Shown: positions 20,425 through 29,498 of the stretch, piece after piece | How positions within the stretch are numbered: position 1 is the stretch's first letter | Layout: the number at the start of each line of letters is the position of its first letter | NCBI GenBank assembly: GCA_022616375.1 | Contig: JAKEEW010000334.1 | Location: 1-38,379 of the forward strand | DNA length: 38,379 nucleotides | DNA from: Sporichthyaceae bacterium | GTDB taxonomy: Bacteria > Actinomycetota > Actinomycetes > JAKEEW01 | Direction of reading: 5' to 3' | The notes under the pieces: generated by a model | The model's database searches: none | What the model was told of the DNA's origin: nothing | Seen by the model: only the letters and a program-made list of their open reading frames with translations | Position numbers and translations under genes: made by a program

Positions 20425-21198
20425 CTACTCGAGCGCGGCGGCCACCAGACGCGGCAGCACCGCACCGATCGGCTCCCGAAGCACCGCGTCGGCCACCGGG
20501 TCGTACGGGGTCGACTCGGCATTGATCACCACGAGCTGGGCGCCCACCCCCATCGCGTAGTCGCACAGCCCAGCCGCCGGATACACCTGCAGCGACGTGC
20601 CAACCGTCAGGAACAGCTCGCAGTCCCTGGCGGCCCGGACCGCGGCATCGAGAACATCCGGGTCCAGCGACTGGCCGAACGAGATGGTCGCCGACTTCTG
20701 GATCCCGCCGCAGCGCAGGCACGGCGGGTCGCTCTCGCCGGCCGCCACCCTGGCCAGCACGTCCGGCATCGGGGTACGCAGATCGCAGCTCAGGCAGATC
20801 GCCCAGCGCATCGTGCCGTGGATCTCGATGACCAGATCGGGATCCGAGCCGGCCATCTGGTGCAACCCGTCGATGTTCTGGGTCACCAGGGCGCGCAGCT
20901 TCCCGGCCCGCTGCAGCTCGACCAGCGCGCGATGGCCGGCGTTCGGCTCGGCTCGCCAGGCCGGGCTGTCGCTCCTGGTCCGCCAGGCTCGCTGCCTGAC
21001 CTCGGGATCGGCCACGTAGTTCTGGAACGTGAACAGCGCGGCGGCAGCCGGGTCCTTGGTCCACACGCCCTGCGGGCCGCGAAAGTCGGGGATGCCCGAG
21101 TCGGTGGAGATTCCGGCACCGGTGAGCACGGTGACCCGCCCGGCCGCGCGTAGCAACGAGGTGACCAGTTTCTCCGCCTGCTCGGCCATCGATTGCAT
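20425..21198 (-). CDS. Sir2-family NAD-dependent protein deacylase
   Basis: VTVLTGAGISTDSGIPDFRGPQGVW, TQNIDGLHQMAGS, CLRCGGIQKSATISFGQSLD, FLTVGTSLQVYPAAGL. Confidence 0.95.
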   Translation of the reverse strand: MQSMAEQAEKLVTSLLRAAGRVTVLTGAGISTDSGIPDFRGPQGVWTKDPAAAALFTFQNYVADPEVRQRAWRTRSDSPAWRAEPNAGHRALVELQRAGKLRALVTQNIDGLHQMAGSDPDLVIEIHGTMRWAICLSCDLRTPMPDVLARVAAGESDPPCLRCGGIQKSATISFGQSLDPDVLDAAVRAARDCELFLTVGTSLQVYPAAGLCDYAMGVGAQLVVINAESTPYDPVADAVLREPIGAVLPRLVAAALE

Positions 21199-21225
21199 GC
21201 TCCCGACGCTAGCGCGCGATTCGCC

Positions 21226-21279
21226 GTCGAGGCTCGGCAGCCGGCACGGCAAGTCGAGGCTCGGCAGCCGGCACGGCAA
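21226..21279. repeat. Exact tandem duplication of a 27-bp unit
   Basis: GTCGAGGCTCGGCAGCCGGCACGGCAA twice head-to-tail in the divergent Sir2/SDR intergenic region. Confidence 0.95.
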
Positions 21280-21289
21280 GATGGTCGGC

Positions 21290-22051
21290 ATGAACCTGGA
21301 TCTGAAAGGTCGGGTGTATCTGGTCACCGGCGGGACCCGCGGCCTGGGCTGGGCTACCGCGCAGACGCTGGTCGCGGAGGGCGCCAGCGTGGTGGTGTCC
21401 AGCCGCGACGAGCAGGCCGTGCAGAAGGCCGCGATGGAGCTCGGCCCGGCGGACGTCGCGGTCGGGCTGGCCGCGGACAACGCCGACCCGGGCGCCGCGG
21501 AGCGGTTGACCGCCGCCGCGGTGGCCAGGTTCGGCCGGCTGGACGGCGCGCTGATCAGCGTCGGTGGCCCACCGCCCGGCGCGGCCAGCACGGTGGTCGA
21601 TTCGGACTGGCGGCATGCGTTCGAGTCGGTGTTCCTCGGCGGGGTGCGGATCGCCCGTGCGGTGGCCGGCGCAATCGGCGACGGTGGATCGATCGCGTTC
21701 GTGCTGTCCAGCTCGGTCCGGACCCCGATCGAGGGCCTGGCGATCTCGAACGGTTTGCGCCCAGGCCTGGCCATGGTGGCCAAGACGATGGCCGACGAGC
21801 TCGGCCCGCGCGGGGTCCGGGTCAACGGGCTGCTGCCCGGCCGGATCAGCACCGACCGGATCCGGGAGCTGGACGCCGCCAGCGGCAACGCCGAGTTGGC
21901 CCAGGCCCAGCACAGCGAGCGGATTCCGCTGCGCCGCTACGGCACGCCGGACGAGTTCGGCCGGGTCGCCGCGTTCGTGCTCTCCCCCGCCGCGTCCTAC
22001 CTCACCGGTGCCATGATCCCGGTGGACGGCGGAGCCACCCGCGCGCTCTAG
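21290..22051 (+). CDS. SDR family oxidoreductase
   Basis: MNLDLKGRVYLVTGGTRGLGWATAQTLVAEGASVVVSSR...YLTGAMIPVDGGATRAL. Confidence 0.9.
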   Translation: MNLDLKGRVYLVTGGTRGLGWATAQTLVAEGASVVVSSRDEQAVQKAAMELGPADVAVGLAADNADPGAAERLTAAAVARFGRLDGALISVGGPPPGAASTVVDSDWRHAFESVFLGGVRIARAVAGAIGDGGSIAFVLSSSVRTPIEGLAISNGLRPGLAMVAKTMADELGPRGVRVNGLLPGRISTDRIRELDAASGNAELAQAQHSERIPLRRYGTPDEFGRVAAFVLSPAASYLTGAMIPVDGGATRAL

Positions 22052-22077
22052 CGCGCCTGCCGCACCACCGTTGTTCG

Positions 22078-22138
22078 TGATCGTGGTGAGTCTGCAGCGG
22101 CAAGACCCCGCATTTGCGCTGCGGATCCACCACGATCA
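22078..22138. repeat. 61-bp interrupted palindrome between convergent genes
   Basis: TGATCGTGGTG ... GCAGCG GCAA ... TTGC GCTGC ... CACCACGATCA; 11-bp outer stem plus an inner stem with one bulge. Confidence 0.85.
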
Positions 22139-22151
22139 ACGGATGGTCGGG

Positions 22152-24161
22152 TTAGCGGATGATCCGGTCCAACGGCTCGGTCACCTCGGGCCCGAGCACG
22201 GCCACCCGGTCGTCGCCTGGCTCGGGCTCCGCCTCGTCCAGGGACGGCGGCTCCTCGACCGGCTCCGCTTCCTCGTCCGGGACCGGGGACGCGGCGAACT
22301 GAGTGCGGTACAGCTCCGCGTACAGCCCGCCGGCGGCCAGCAGCTTCTCGTGCCGGCCGCGCTGCACGATCCGGCCGTCGTCGAGCACCAGGATCAGATC
22401 CGCGTCCCGGATCGTGGACAGCCGGTGCGCGATCACGATCGAAGTCCGTCCGGTCAGCGCGGTGGACAGCGCGGCCTGTACCGCCGCCTCCGACTCCGAG
22501 TCCAGGTGCGCGGTCGCCTCGTCCAGCACGACCACCCCGGGCGCCTTGAGCAGCAGCCGGGCGATCGCCAACCGCTGCTTCTCCCCGCCGGACAGCCGGT
22601 AGCCGCGGTCGCCCACCACCGTCTCCAGGCCGTCCGGCAGGCTGTCCACCAGCTCCCAGATCTGCGCCGCCTTGCACGCCTCGACCAGCTCGGCCTCGGT
22701 CGCGTCCGGCTTGGCGTAGACCAGGTTGGCCCGGATCGTGTCGTGGAACATGTGCGAGTCCTGGGTCACCACGCCGACGGTCTGGTACAGCGACGCGAAG
22801 CTCAGCTCGCGGACGTCGAGCCCGCCGATCCGGACCGCGCCGCCGGTCACGTCGTACAGCCGGGCGATCAGCGACGAGGTCGTGGTCTTCCCGGATCCGG
22901 ACGGTCCGACCAGCGCGACCAGCTCACCCGGCCGGACCCGGAACGACACGTCGTGCAGCACGGTCTGCCCGGTCGAGGTGTCCAGCCGGGCCACCGCTTC
23001 GAGCGAGGCCAGCGACACCTCGTCGGCGGCCGGGTAGCGGAACGTCACGTGGTCGAACTCGACCGGCTGCGGGCCCGGCGGCAGCGCCCGCGGGGTGGCG
23101 GCCTCGGCGACCATCGGCGGCAGGTCGAGCACCTCGAAAACCCGCTCGAACGAGACCAGCGCGGTCATCACGTCGACCCGGACGTTGGACAGCGCGGTCA
23201 GCGGCCCGTACAGCCGGCCGAGCAGCGCCGCGATCGCGAGCAGGGTACCCAGCGAGAGCGCGCCGGAGATGGCCAGCTGCCCGCCGATCCCGTAGACCAG
23301 CGCGGTCGCCAGCGAGGCCACCAGCATCAATGCGGTGAAGAACACCCGGCCGATCATCGCGATCTTGATTCCGATGTCCCTGACCTGTCCGGCCCGGGTG
23401 CTGAACTCGGCGTCCTCCTCGGCCGGCCGGCCGAACAGCTTCACCAGCAGCGCGCCGGACACGTTGAAGCGTTCGGTCATGGTCGCGCTCATCGCCGCGT
23501 TGAGATTCATCTGATCGCGGGTCAGCGCGGACAGCCGGCGCCCGACATACTTCGCCGGCCACAAGAAGAGGGGCAGCATCAGCAGCGAGAGCACGGTGAT
23601 CTGCCAGGACAGCACGATCATCACGGTGGCCACCGAGATCAGGCTGATCACGTTCGAGACCACCCCGGACAGCGTCGAGGTGAGCGCCTGCTGGGCGCCG
23701 ACCACGTCGCTGTTCAACCGGGAGATCAGGGCGCCGGTCTGGGTCCGGGTGAAGAACGCGATCGGCATCCGCTGCACGTGGGCGAACACCCGGGTCCGCA
23801 GGTCGTAGATGACCCCTTCCCCGATCTGCGCGGAATACCAGCGCTGGACCAGCGACAGCGCCGCGTCCAGGAGGGCCACCGCGGCCACCAGCAGCGCGAG
23901 CGTGGTTACCAGGCCGCGGTCGTCCTTGAGCACGCCGTCGTCGATCAGCTTGCGCAGCAGCAGCGGGGTCGCGACCACCAGGAACGCGTCCGCCACCACC
24001 AGGACCAGAAAGACCGTGATCTGCCGCCAGTACGGCGCCGCGAACCGCATGATCCGCCGGACCGTGCCCGGCTTGAGCTTGTGCTCCTTGATCGACTCGT
24101 CCTGGCGGAATGATCGCGACATCCCGCCCCGGCCCCAGCCGCCGCCCGCCATGTGCGCCAC
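22152..24161 (-). CDS. ABC transporter, fused permease/ATP-binding (exporter type)
   Basis: 6-TM N-terminus; Walker A VALVGPSGSGKTTTSS, signature YRLSGGEKQRLAIARLLLKAPGVVVLDEATAHLDSESE. Confidence 0.95.
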   Translation of the reverse strand: MAHMAGGGWGRGGMSRSFRQDESIKEHKLKPGTVRRIMRFAAPYWRQITVFLVLVVADAFLVVATPLLLRKLIDDGVLKDDRGLVTTLALLVAAVALLDAALSLVQRWYSAQIGEGVIYDLRTRVFAHVQRMPIAFFTRTQTGALISRLNSDVVGAQQALTSTLSGVVSNVISLISVATVMIVLSWQITVLSLLMLPLFLWPAKYVGRRLSALTRDQMNLNAAMSATMTERFNVSGALLVKLFGRPAEEDAEFSTRAGQVRDIGIKIAMIGRVFFTALMLVASLATALVYGIGGQLAISGALSLGTLLAIAALLGRLYGPLTALSNVRVDVMTALVSFERVFEVLDLPPMVAEAATPRALPPGPQPVEFDHVTFRYPAADEVSLASLEAVARLDTSTGQTVLHDVSFRVRPGELVALVGPSGSGKTTTSSLIARLYDVTGGAVRIGGLDVRELSFASLYQTVGVVTQDSHMFHDTIRANLVYAKPDATEAELVEACKAAQIWELVDSLPDGLETVVGDRGYRLSGGEKQRLAIARLLLKAPGVVVLDEATAHLDSESEAAVQAALSTALTGRTSIVIAHRLSTIRDADLILVLDDGRIVQRGRHEKLLAAGGLYAELYRTQFAASPVPDEEAEPVEEPPSLDEAEPEPGDDRVAVLGPEVTEPLDRIIR

Positions 24162-24296
24162 AGATCACCCTCTACCGCAGGAACCCGTACCTGCTGTCAC
24201 CGGCATCAACACGGTCGGTCACCGCGGTATGCCTGCGCTAGGGCGGCACCTCCTCCGGCCGTTGGCCAATCGCCACATTAGGGGCATGCTGGAGGT

Positions 24297-24572
24297 ATGA
24301 AAGGCGATCGCGTCGAGATCGTGGTGGACGCCGGCGGCGAGGTCAGAACCTACGACCTGACCGCGACCCGGGCGGGTCGGCGCATCGAGATCTCCACCGG
24401 CCGCGGCATCGTCGAGGTCACCGAGGTGACCCGGACCGGGACGCCGGTTCGCACCGCCCGGTTCATGGCCAGCCGGGTGCTGGCCCTGGTCGAGCATCCG
24501 GCCCACGACGTCGTGCTGCCCGGCGACGAAGACACCGCGGCCGGCGGCCGGCAGCTACGCCCGTCCGCCTAG
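24297..24572 (+). CDS. Small hypothetical protein (91 aa)
   Basis: MKGDRVEIVVDAGGEVRTYDLTATRAGRRIEISTGRGIVEVTEVTRTG...; protein-like composition, in an otherwise unassigned gap. Confidence 0.7.
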   Translation: MKGDRVEIVVDAGGEVRTYDLTATRAGRRIEISTGRGIVEVTEVTRTGTPVRTARFMASRVLALVEHPAHDVVLPGDEDTAAGGRQLRPSA

Positions 24573-24718
24573 GACCCGCCCTCGCGCCGGCGAAATCCTG
24601 GTGCCGGTGCGCGCCCGGCCCGACTAAGGTCGGGCGCCGTGACCGTCACGCTGAGCGTCCCCGGGAGGATTCCGAGCCGGACCAGGCCGAAACCTGGCGC
24701 ACCCGGATCCGCGTCGCC

Positions 24719-25990
24719 TTGCTCGATGCGTCCGCAACCTCGGTGCTGATGCAGGCGGACCGGCCGGAGTTCCCCGTTCTGCCGGTCGTCGAAGTCGACG
24801 GTAAGGTCTGGGCCGGCGACGCTGCAGATCTTGCCGCGCCGTTCCTGGAACAACTCGGCACCGCCGCAGTCCTGCTGTGGCTCGGCGAGGAGGTCGACGA
24901 CGCCGGGCAGCGCGTCCGCCGTACCCGGGTGATCGCCCAGGCGCTCGCGCCGGACGGCGCCAACGGGATCTGGCAGCCGCTGGAGGCGCTGGCCGCGGCC
25001 CCTACGGATCCCGAGGACGCCGAACTGCTCCGCGAGATCCACGGCGAGCGGGCCCAACCATGGATGCGGCCGGGATGGTTCGACGAGGCGGCAGCCTGGA
25101 CATCGACCGCGTTGGGTGCGGTCGGCCGACCGCCGACCGGCCCGATCGAGCAGTTCCGGACCTGGTCGCTCGCCACCGTCATGCGGGTACCCATCCGCGG
25201 CGGCTACGGATACTTCAAGACCAGCGCGCCGTCGCCGCTGTTCTGCGCCGAGGCGCCGGTCACCGCGACGCTGGCCGAGCTGTTCCCGGCGTCGGTGCCG
25301 CCCGTGCTGGCCGTCGACCGGGACCGCGGGTGGCTCGTGACCGAGGACGCCGGGACCGAGATCGGGTGGACGGCGCCGGTGGAGGCGGGCGCCGCCGCGC
25401 TGCGGGCGCATGCCGACATGCAGGTCGCCGCGATCTCGCACGTCTCGCGCCTGCTCACCGCGGGCTGCGTCGATCGGCGTCTGGACACGTTCGCGGGCCT
25501 GGCCGGACGAATCCTGCTGTCCGCCGACCTCCACCGGTGGGTATCGGGCGACCTGGTCGACGCGATTCCGCGCGGCATCGAGGCAGCGCTTGACTCCGTG
25601 GCGGTGCTGCGGGCCGGGCCGGTGCCGGAGACACTGATCCACGGTGACCTGAACTGGTCCAATATCGCCCGGCAGGGAGATCGGTTCGTGGTGTTCGACT
25701 GGACCGATGCCGCCGTCTCGCACCCGTTCTTCGACCCGCTCGGTGTCCTCGACGAGACCCGACCCGAGGTCCGCGAGCTCCTGCTGGACGCCTACCTGGC
25801 GCCCTGGCTCGAGTTCGGCCCGATCGCCGAGCTCCGGGCGCTGTTCGAGGCCGCCGAGCCGGTCGCCGCGCTGTTCCACTCGATCAGCTATGTGTCGCTG
25901 TGCCGGTCGCCGGATCCGGCCGTCGCAACGGATCTGAGCGTGGGTGTCACGACCTGGCTCGCGAAGCTGGCGGCCACCGGCGCCGCCTAG
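24719..25990 (+). CDS. Aminoglycoside phosphotransferase (APH)-family kinase-like protein
   Basis: LIHGDLNWSNIARQGDRFVVFDWTDAAVSHPFFDPLG (APH catalytic HGDxxxxN, DW). 5' end uncertain: coding-like sequence continues upstream of the TTG. Confidence 0.82.
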   Translation: MLDASATSVLMQADRPEFPVLPVVEVDGKVWAGDAADLAAPFLEQLGTAAVLLWLGEEVDDAGQRVRRTRVIAQALAPDGANGIWQPLEALAAAPTDPEDAELLREIHGERAQPWMRPGWFDEAAAWTSTALGAVGRPPTGPIEQFRTWSLATVMRVPIRGGYGYFKTSAPSPLFCAEAPVTATLAELFPASVPPVLAVDRDRGWLVTEDAGTEIGWTAPVEAGAAALRAHADMQVAAISHVSRLLTAGCVDRRLDTFAGLAGRILLSADLHRWVSGDLVDAIPRGIEAALDSVAVLRAGPVPETLIHGDLNWSNIARQGDRFVVFDWTDAAVSHPFFDPLGVLDETRPEVRELLLDAYLAPWLEFGPIAELRALFEAAEPVAALFHSISYVSLCRSPDPAVATDLSVGVTTWLAKLAATGAA

Positions 25991-25991
25991 C

Positions 25992-26027
25992 CGAGACTAG
26001 AACGCCGAGACTAGAACGCCGAGACTC
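25992..26027. repeat. 14-bp tandem repeat (CCGAGACTAGAACG x2 plus partial)
   Basis: CCGAGACTAGAACGCCGAGACTAGAACGCCGAGACT, overlapping the stop of the acyl-CoA dehydrogenase gene. Confidence 0.9.
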
Positions 26028-27171
26028 CGGTCAGGGCCCGGCCGATGAGCAACTTCTGGATCTGCGAAGTGCCCTCGTAGAGGGTGGCAACCCGGGCGTC
26101 GCGCAGCAGCTTGCCGGCGATGTACTCGTCCACATAGCCGTACCCGCCGTGCACCTGGACGCAGTTGTCGGCCGCCCGGATCGCCGCCTCGGTGGCGAAC
26201 AGCTTCGCCTTCGACGCCGCCAGCGTGTAGGGCTCGCCCCGGCCGGCCAGATCGGCGGCCTGCCAGGTCAGCAACCGGGCGGCGTCCAGGTCGACCGCGG
26301 TGTCCGCGATCAGCTCCTGGACCAGCTGGTGCCCGGCGATCGGCTTGCCGAACTGGGTGCGGGAGCCGGCGTAGTCGACCATCGCGTCCAGCGCCGCCTG
26401 GGCGATCCCGACGCTGGACGCGGCGATCGACATCCGGCCGTCGTCGAGCGCGCGCAACGCGATCCGCAGCCCGTCACCTTCGTCCCCAAGCAGTGCCTCT
26501 GGCCCAACCGACACCGCCTCTAGCACCAGCTCGGCGGTGTCGCAGGACCGCAGCCCGAGCTTGCCGTGGATCGGCCGGGCCGCGAAGCCTGCAGCATCGG
26601 TCGGCACCAGGAACGCGGAGACGCCGCTGCCGCCGGGGCCGCCGGTGCGCGCCATCACCAGCGCGACACCGGCGACGGATCCGTTCGTGATGAAGATCTT
26701 CCGGCCGGTGATCCGGTAGCTGCCGTCCGGCTGCCGCACCGCGCGCGAGGTGAGCCCCGCCGGATCGGAGCCGTGGTCGGGCTCGGTGAGCCCGAAGCAG
26801 CCGAGCACCTCACCGGTGGCCATCTTGGGCAGCCACTGCTGCTGCTGTGCTGCGGTGCCGTGCCGGGCGATCGCGCCGGCCACCAGGCCCAGATGGACCG
26901 AGACGATGGAGCGTACGTTCGCGTCGCCGCGACCGAGCTCCTCGATCAGCAAGAGGTAGGACAGCGGGTCGGCACCGCTGCCGCCGAACTGGGTCGGGAT
27001 GGTCAAACCGAGGTAGCCGTTGGTCCGCAACGCGGCGAGCGCCTCGGCCGGAAACCGTTCCTCCCGGTCGTTGCGGATCGCGTCCGGGCGAAGCACCGCA
27101 TCGGCGAACTCGTGGAACGCCGAACGCAACGCCCGGTGCTCGTCGGAGAGCCGCAGATCCACCCGCTGCAC
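26011..27171 (-). CDS. Acyl-CoA dehydrogenase
   Basis: CFGLTEPDHGSDPAGL, YRITGRKIFITNGSVAGVALVMART, TQFGKPIAGHQLVQELIAD, CVQVHGGYGYVDEYIAGKLLRDARVATLYEGTSQIQKLLIGRAL. Confidence 0.96.
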   Translation of the reverse strand: MQRVDLRLSDEHRALRSAFHEFADAVLRPDAIRNDREERFPAEALAALRTNGYLGLTIPTQFGGSGADPLSYLLLIEELGRGDANVRSIVSVHLGLVAGAIARHGTAAQQQQWLPKMATGEVLGCFGLTEPDHGSDPAGLTSRAVRQPDGSYRITGRKIFITNGSVAGVALVMARTGGPGGSGVSAFLVPTDAAGFAARPIHGKLGLRSCDTAELVLEAVSVGPEALLGDEGDGLRIALRALDDGRMSIAASSVGIAQAALDAMVDYAGSRTQFGKPIAGHQLVQELIADTAVDLDAARLLTWQAADLAGRGEPYTLAASKAKLFATEAAIRAADNCVQVHGGYGYVDEYIAGKLLRDARVATLYEGTSQIQKLLIGRALTGVSAF

Positions 27172-27308
27172 CTCGTCGCTATGTCGTGTGGTCGGAACTG
27201 GCCAGGCCCGACCTTAGCGGGAGGGAACGGATTCGCCGACACCCCAGCCGGGGCCACCGACCGCACAGCTACGGTGGCGCACCGGCCGGGCGTGCCAGCT
27301 TGGCGAGG

Positions 27309-27593
27309 TCAGGTCGCGGGGACCGCCTGCTTGGCCGCTGCCTTGGCCTTGCCGCGAGTCGCGCCACCACGACCCCGCAGCGTCACACCGGACTCGGTGA
27401 GCATGCGGTGCACGAACCCGTACGACCGCCCGGTCTGCTCGGCCAGCGCTCGGATGCTGGCGCCGCCCTCGTACTTGCGCTTGAGGTCGGACGCGAGCTT
27501 CTCGCGGGCAGATCCGGTGACCCGGCTGCCCTTCTTCAGGGACTCAACCACAGGTGCCTCCTCAGGGATTGCCTGGCCTAGACCCATGATCAA
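27309..27593 (-). CDS. Small helix-turn-helix protein
   Basis: GSAREKLASDLKRKYEGGASIRALAEQTGRSYGFVHRMLTESGVTLRGRGGATR. Confidence 0.85.
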   Translation of the reverse strand: MIMGLGQAIPEEAPVVESLKKGSRVTGSAREKLASDLKRKYEGGASIRALAEQTGRSYGFVHRMLTESGVTLRGRGGATRGKAKAAAKQAVPAT

Positions 27594-27789
27594 GCATTAC
27601 ACAGAGATCGGCCAGCATTTCCACCAGATGAGTGAGCACAAACAGGTGAACTCCGTCAGGTAGCCAATTGGAGATCAACATCTTTGCGACAAACCGGGCG
27701 ACGGCGGGCGCATTTTCCGCCCGATTCGCCTCGATTCAGGCTCGTACTCGGGCTCGATCCGGGCCGCTCGGACCGCCGGATTACCGGCC

Positions 27790-29388
27790 TCAGGCCAGCG
27801 CGACGAGGTCCGCGTAGTCGGCGTTCCACAGGTCCTCGACGCCATCCGGCAGCAGGATCAGGCGCTCCGGATCCAGCGCGTCCACGGCCCCCTCGTCGTG
27901 CGTTACCAACACGATCGCACCCGGGTAGCCGCGCAGGGCGGCCAGCACCTCTTCCCGGCTGGCCGGGTCGAGGTTGTTGGTCGGCTCGTCAAGCAGCAGC
28001 ACGTTCGCGCTGGACACCACCAGCGTGGCCAGGGCCAGCCGGGTCTTCTCGCCGCCGGAGAGCACTCGAGCCGGCTTCGTGACGTCGTCGCCGACGAACA
28101 GGAACGAGCCGAGCACGGTGCGGGCTTGGGCCTCGGACAGCTGCGGTGCGGCGCCGAGCAGGTTGGCCAGCACGGTCCGATCCAGGTCCAGGGTCTCGTG
28201 CTCCTGCGCGTAATAGCCCAGCCGCAGGCCGTGGCCCGGCACGACCATCCCGGTGTCCGGCGGCTCGATCCCGGCCAGCAGTCGCAGCAGCGTGGTCTTG
28301 CCGGCGCCGTTGAGGCCGAGCACCACGACCCGGGAGCCGCGGTCGATGGCCAGGTCGACGTCGGTGAAGACCTCGAGCGAGCCGTAGGACTTGGACAACC
28401 CGGTCGCGGTCAGCGGGGTCCTGCCGCACGGCGCCGGGGCCGGGAAGCGCAGCTTGGCGACCCGGTCGGCCTTGCGGACTCCCTCGGTGTTGGCCAGCAT
28501 CCGCTCGGCCCGCCTGGCCATGTTCTGCGCGGCCACCGCCTTCGTCGCCTTGGCCCGCATCCGGTTGGCCTGGTCGAGCAGCGCGGCGGCCTTCTTCTCC
28601 GCGTTCGCCCGCTCCCGCTTGCGGCGCCGTTCATCGGTCTCCCGCTGCTGCAGGTAGGTCTTCCAGCCGACGTTGTACACGTCGAGCTCGGCCCGGTTCG
28701 CATCGAGATGGAACACCCGGTTCACGCAGTGCTCGACCAGGCCGACATCGTGGGAGATCACCACCAGCCCACCGTGATACGACTTCAAGAACTCGCGCAG
28801 CCAACCGATGGAGTCCGCGTCGAGGTGGTTGGTCGGCTCGTCCAGCAGCAGTGACTCGGCTCCGGAGAACAGGATCCGGGCCAGCTCGATGCGGCGGCGT
28901 TGGCCACCGGACAGGGTGCCGAGCGGCTGGCCGAGCACCCGGTCGGGCAACCCGAGGCTGGCGGTGATCTGGGCGGCCTCGGACTCGGCCGCATACCCAC
29001 CACGGGCCAGGAACTCGGCCTCGAGCCGGCCGTAGCGGCGCATCGCACGGTCGTGGGTGTCCGGGTCGGCGCTGGCCATGGCGCCCTCGGTATCCCGCAA
29101 GTCGGCGATGACCCCGTCCAGCCCGCGGGCCGAGAGGACCCGGGCCCGGGCTAGTACGTCGAGGTCGCCGGTGCGCGGGTCCTGCGGCAGGTAGCCGACG
29201 CTGCCGGTCCTGGTGACCTTGCCGGACACCGGCAGGCCCTCACCGGCCAGCACCTTGGTCAGCGTGGTCTTGCCGGCCCCGTTACGGCCGACCAGACCGA
29301 TCCGGTCGCCCGGGGCGATCCGGAACGACGTGGGCACGAGCAACGTGCGCGGGCCGACGCGCAGCTCGAGCTCGGTTGCGGTGATCAT
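27790..29388 (-). CDS. ABC-F family ATP-binding protein
   Basis: Two ABC cassettes (IGLVGRNGAGKTTLTKVLAG; VVLGLNGAGKTTLLRLLAG), LSGGQRRRIELARILF, LSGGEKTRLALATLVV, no TM domain, charged linker. ATG at 29388. Confidence 0.95.
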   Translation of the reverse strand: MITATELELRVGPRTLLVPTSFRIAPGDRIGLVGRNGAGKTTLTKVLAGEGLPVSGKVTRTGSVGYLPQDPRTGDLDVLARARVLSARGLDGVIADLRDTEGAMASADPDTHDRAMRRYGRLEAEFLARGGYAAESEAAQITASLGLPDRVLGQPLGTLSGGQRRRIELARILFSGAESLLLDEPTNHLDADSIGWLREFLKSYHGGLVVISHDVGLVEHCVNRVFHLDANRAELDVYNVGWKTYLQQRETDERRRKRERANAEKKAAALLDQANRMRAKATKAVAAQNMARRAERMLANTEGVRKADRVAKLRFPAPAPCGRTPLTATGLSKSYGSLEVFTDVDLAIDRGSRVVVLGLNGAGKTTLLRLLAGIEPPDTGMVVPGHGLRLGYYAQEHETLDLDRTVLANLLGAAPQLSEAQARTVLGSFLFVGDDVTKPARVLSGGEKTRLALATLVVSSANVLLLDEPTNNLDPASREEVLAALRGYPGAIVLVTHDEGAVDALDPERLILLPDGVEDLWNADYADLVALA

Positions 29389-29428
29389 GATGGCGGATGC
29401 TCCTGGAAATCGGATGGACGGCAGCACG

Positions 29429-29459
29429 AAAACGCCCACGGCAGGAGCTGCCGTGGGCG
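29429..29459 (-). terminator. Intrinsic terminator in the ABC-F leader
   Basis: Minus strand CGCCCACGGCAG-CTC-CTGCCGTGGGCG-TTTT: 12-bp perfect stem, 3-nt loop, U-tract, ~45 nt before the ABC-F ATG. Confidence 0.8.
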
Positions 29460-29468
29460 GGCCAGACC

Positions 29469-29486
29469 TCAGACCGCCAACATCAC
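29469..29486 (-). CDS. Putative leaderless uORF GTGATGTTGGCGGTCTGA (VMLAV*) in the ABC-F leader
   Basis: GTG begins 7 nt after the -10-like TACACT; ends shortly before the terminator hairpin. Confidence 0.4.
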   Translation of the reverse strand: MMLAV

Positions 29487-29492
29487 CCGACC

Positions 29493-29498
29493 AGTGTA
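29493..29498 (-). promoter_or_regulatory. -10-like element TACACT for the ABC-F transcript
   Basis: Minus-strand TACACT 6 nt before the GTG of the uORF; no convincing -35. Confidence 0.45.

Noticed and set aside
22071-24113. 680-aa + strand ORF opposite the ABC exporter
   Set aside because: Antisense artefact of GC-rich codon bias; the composition (RGHQQRERGDQ...) is not protein-like and the ABC transporter is clear.
27309-27593. HTH protein considered as a transposase or resolvase fragment
   Set aside because: Complete small protein with basic C-terminus; no terminal repeats or other transposase parts, and it resembles chromosomal actinobacterial HTH proteins.
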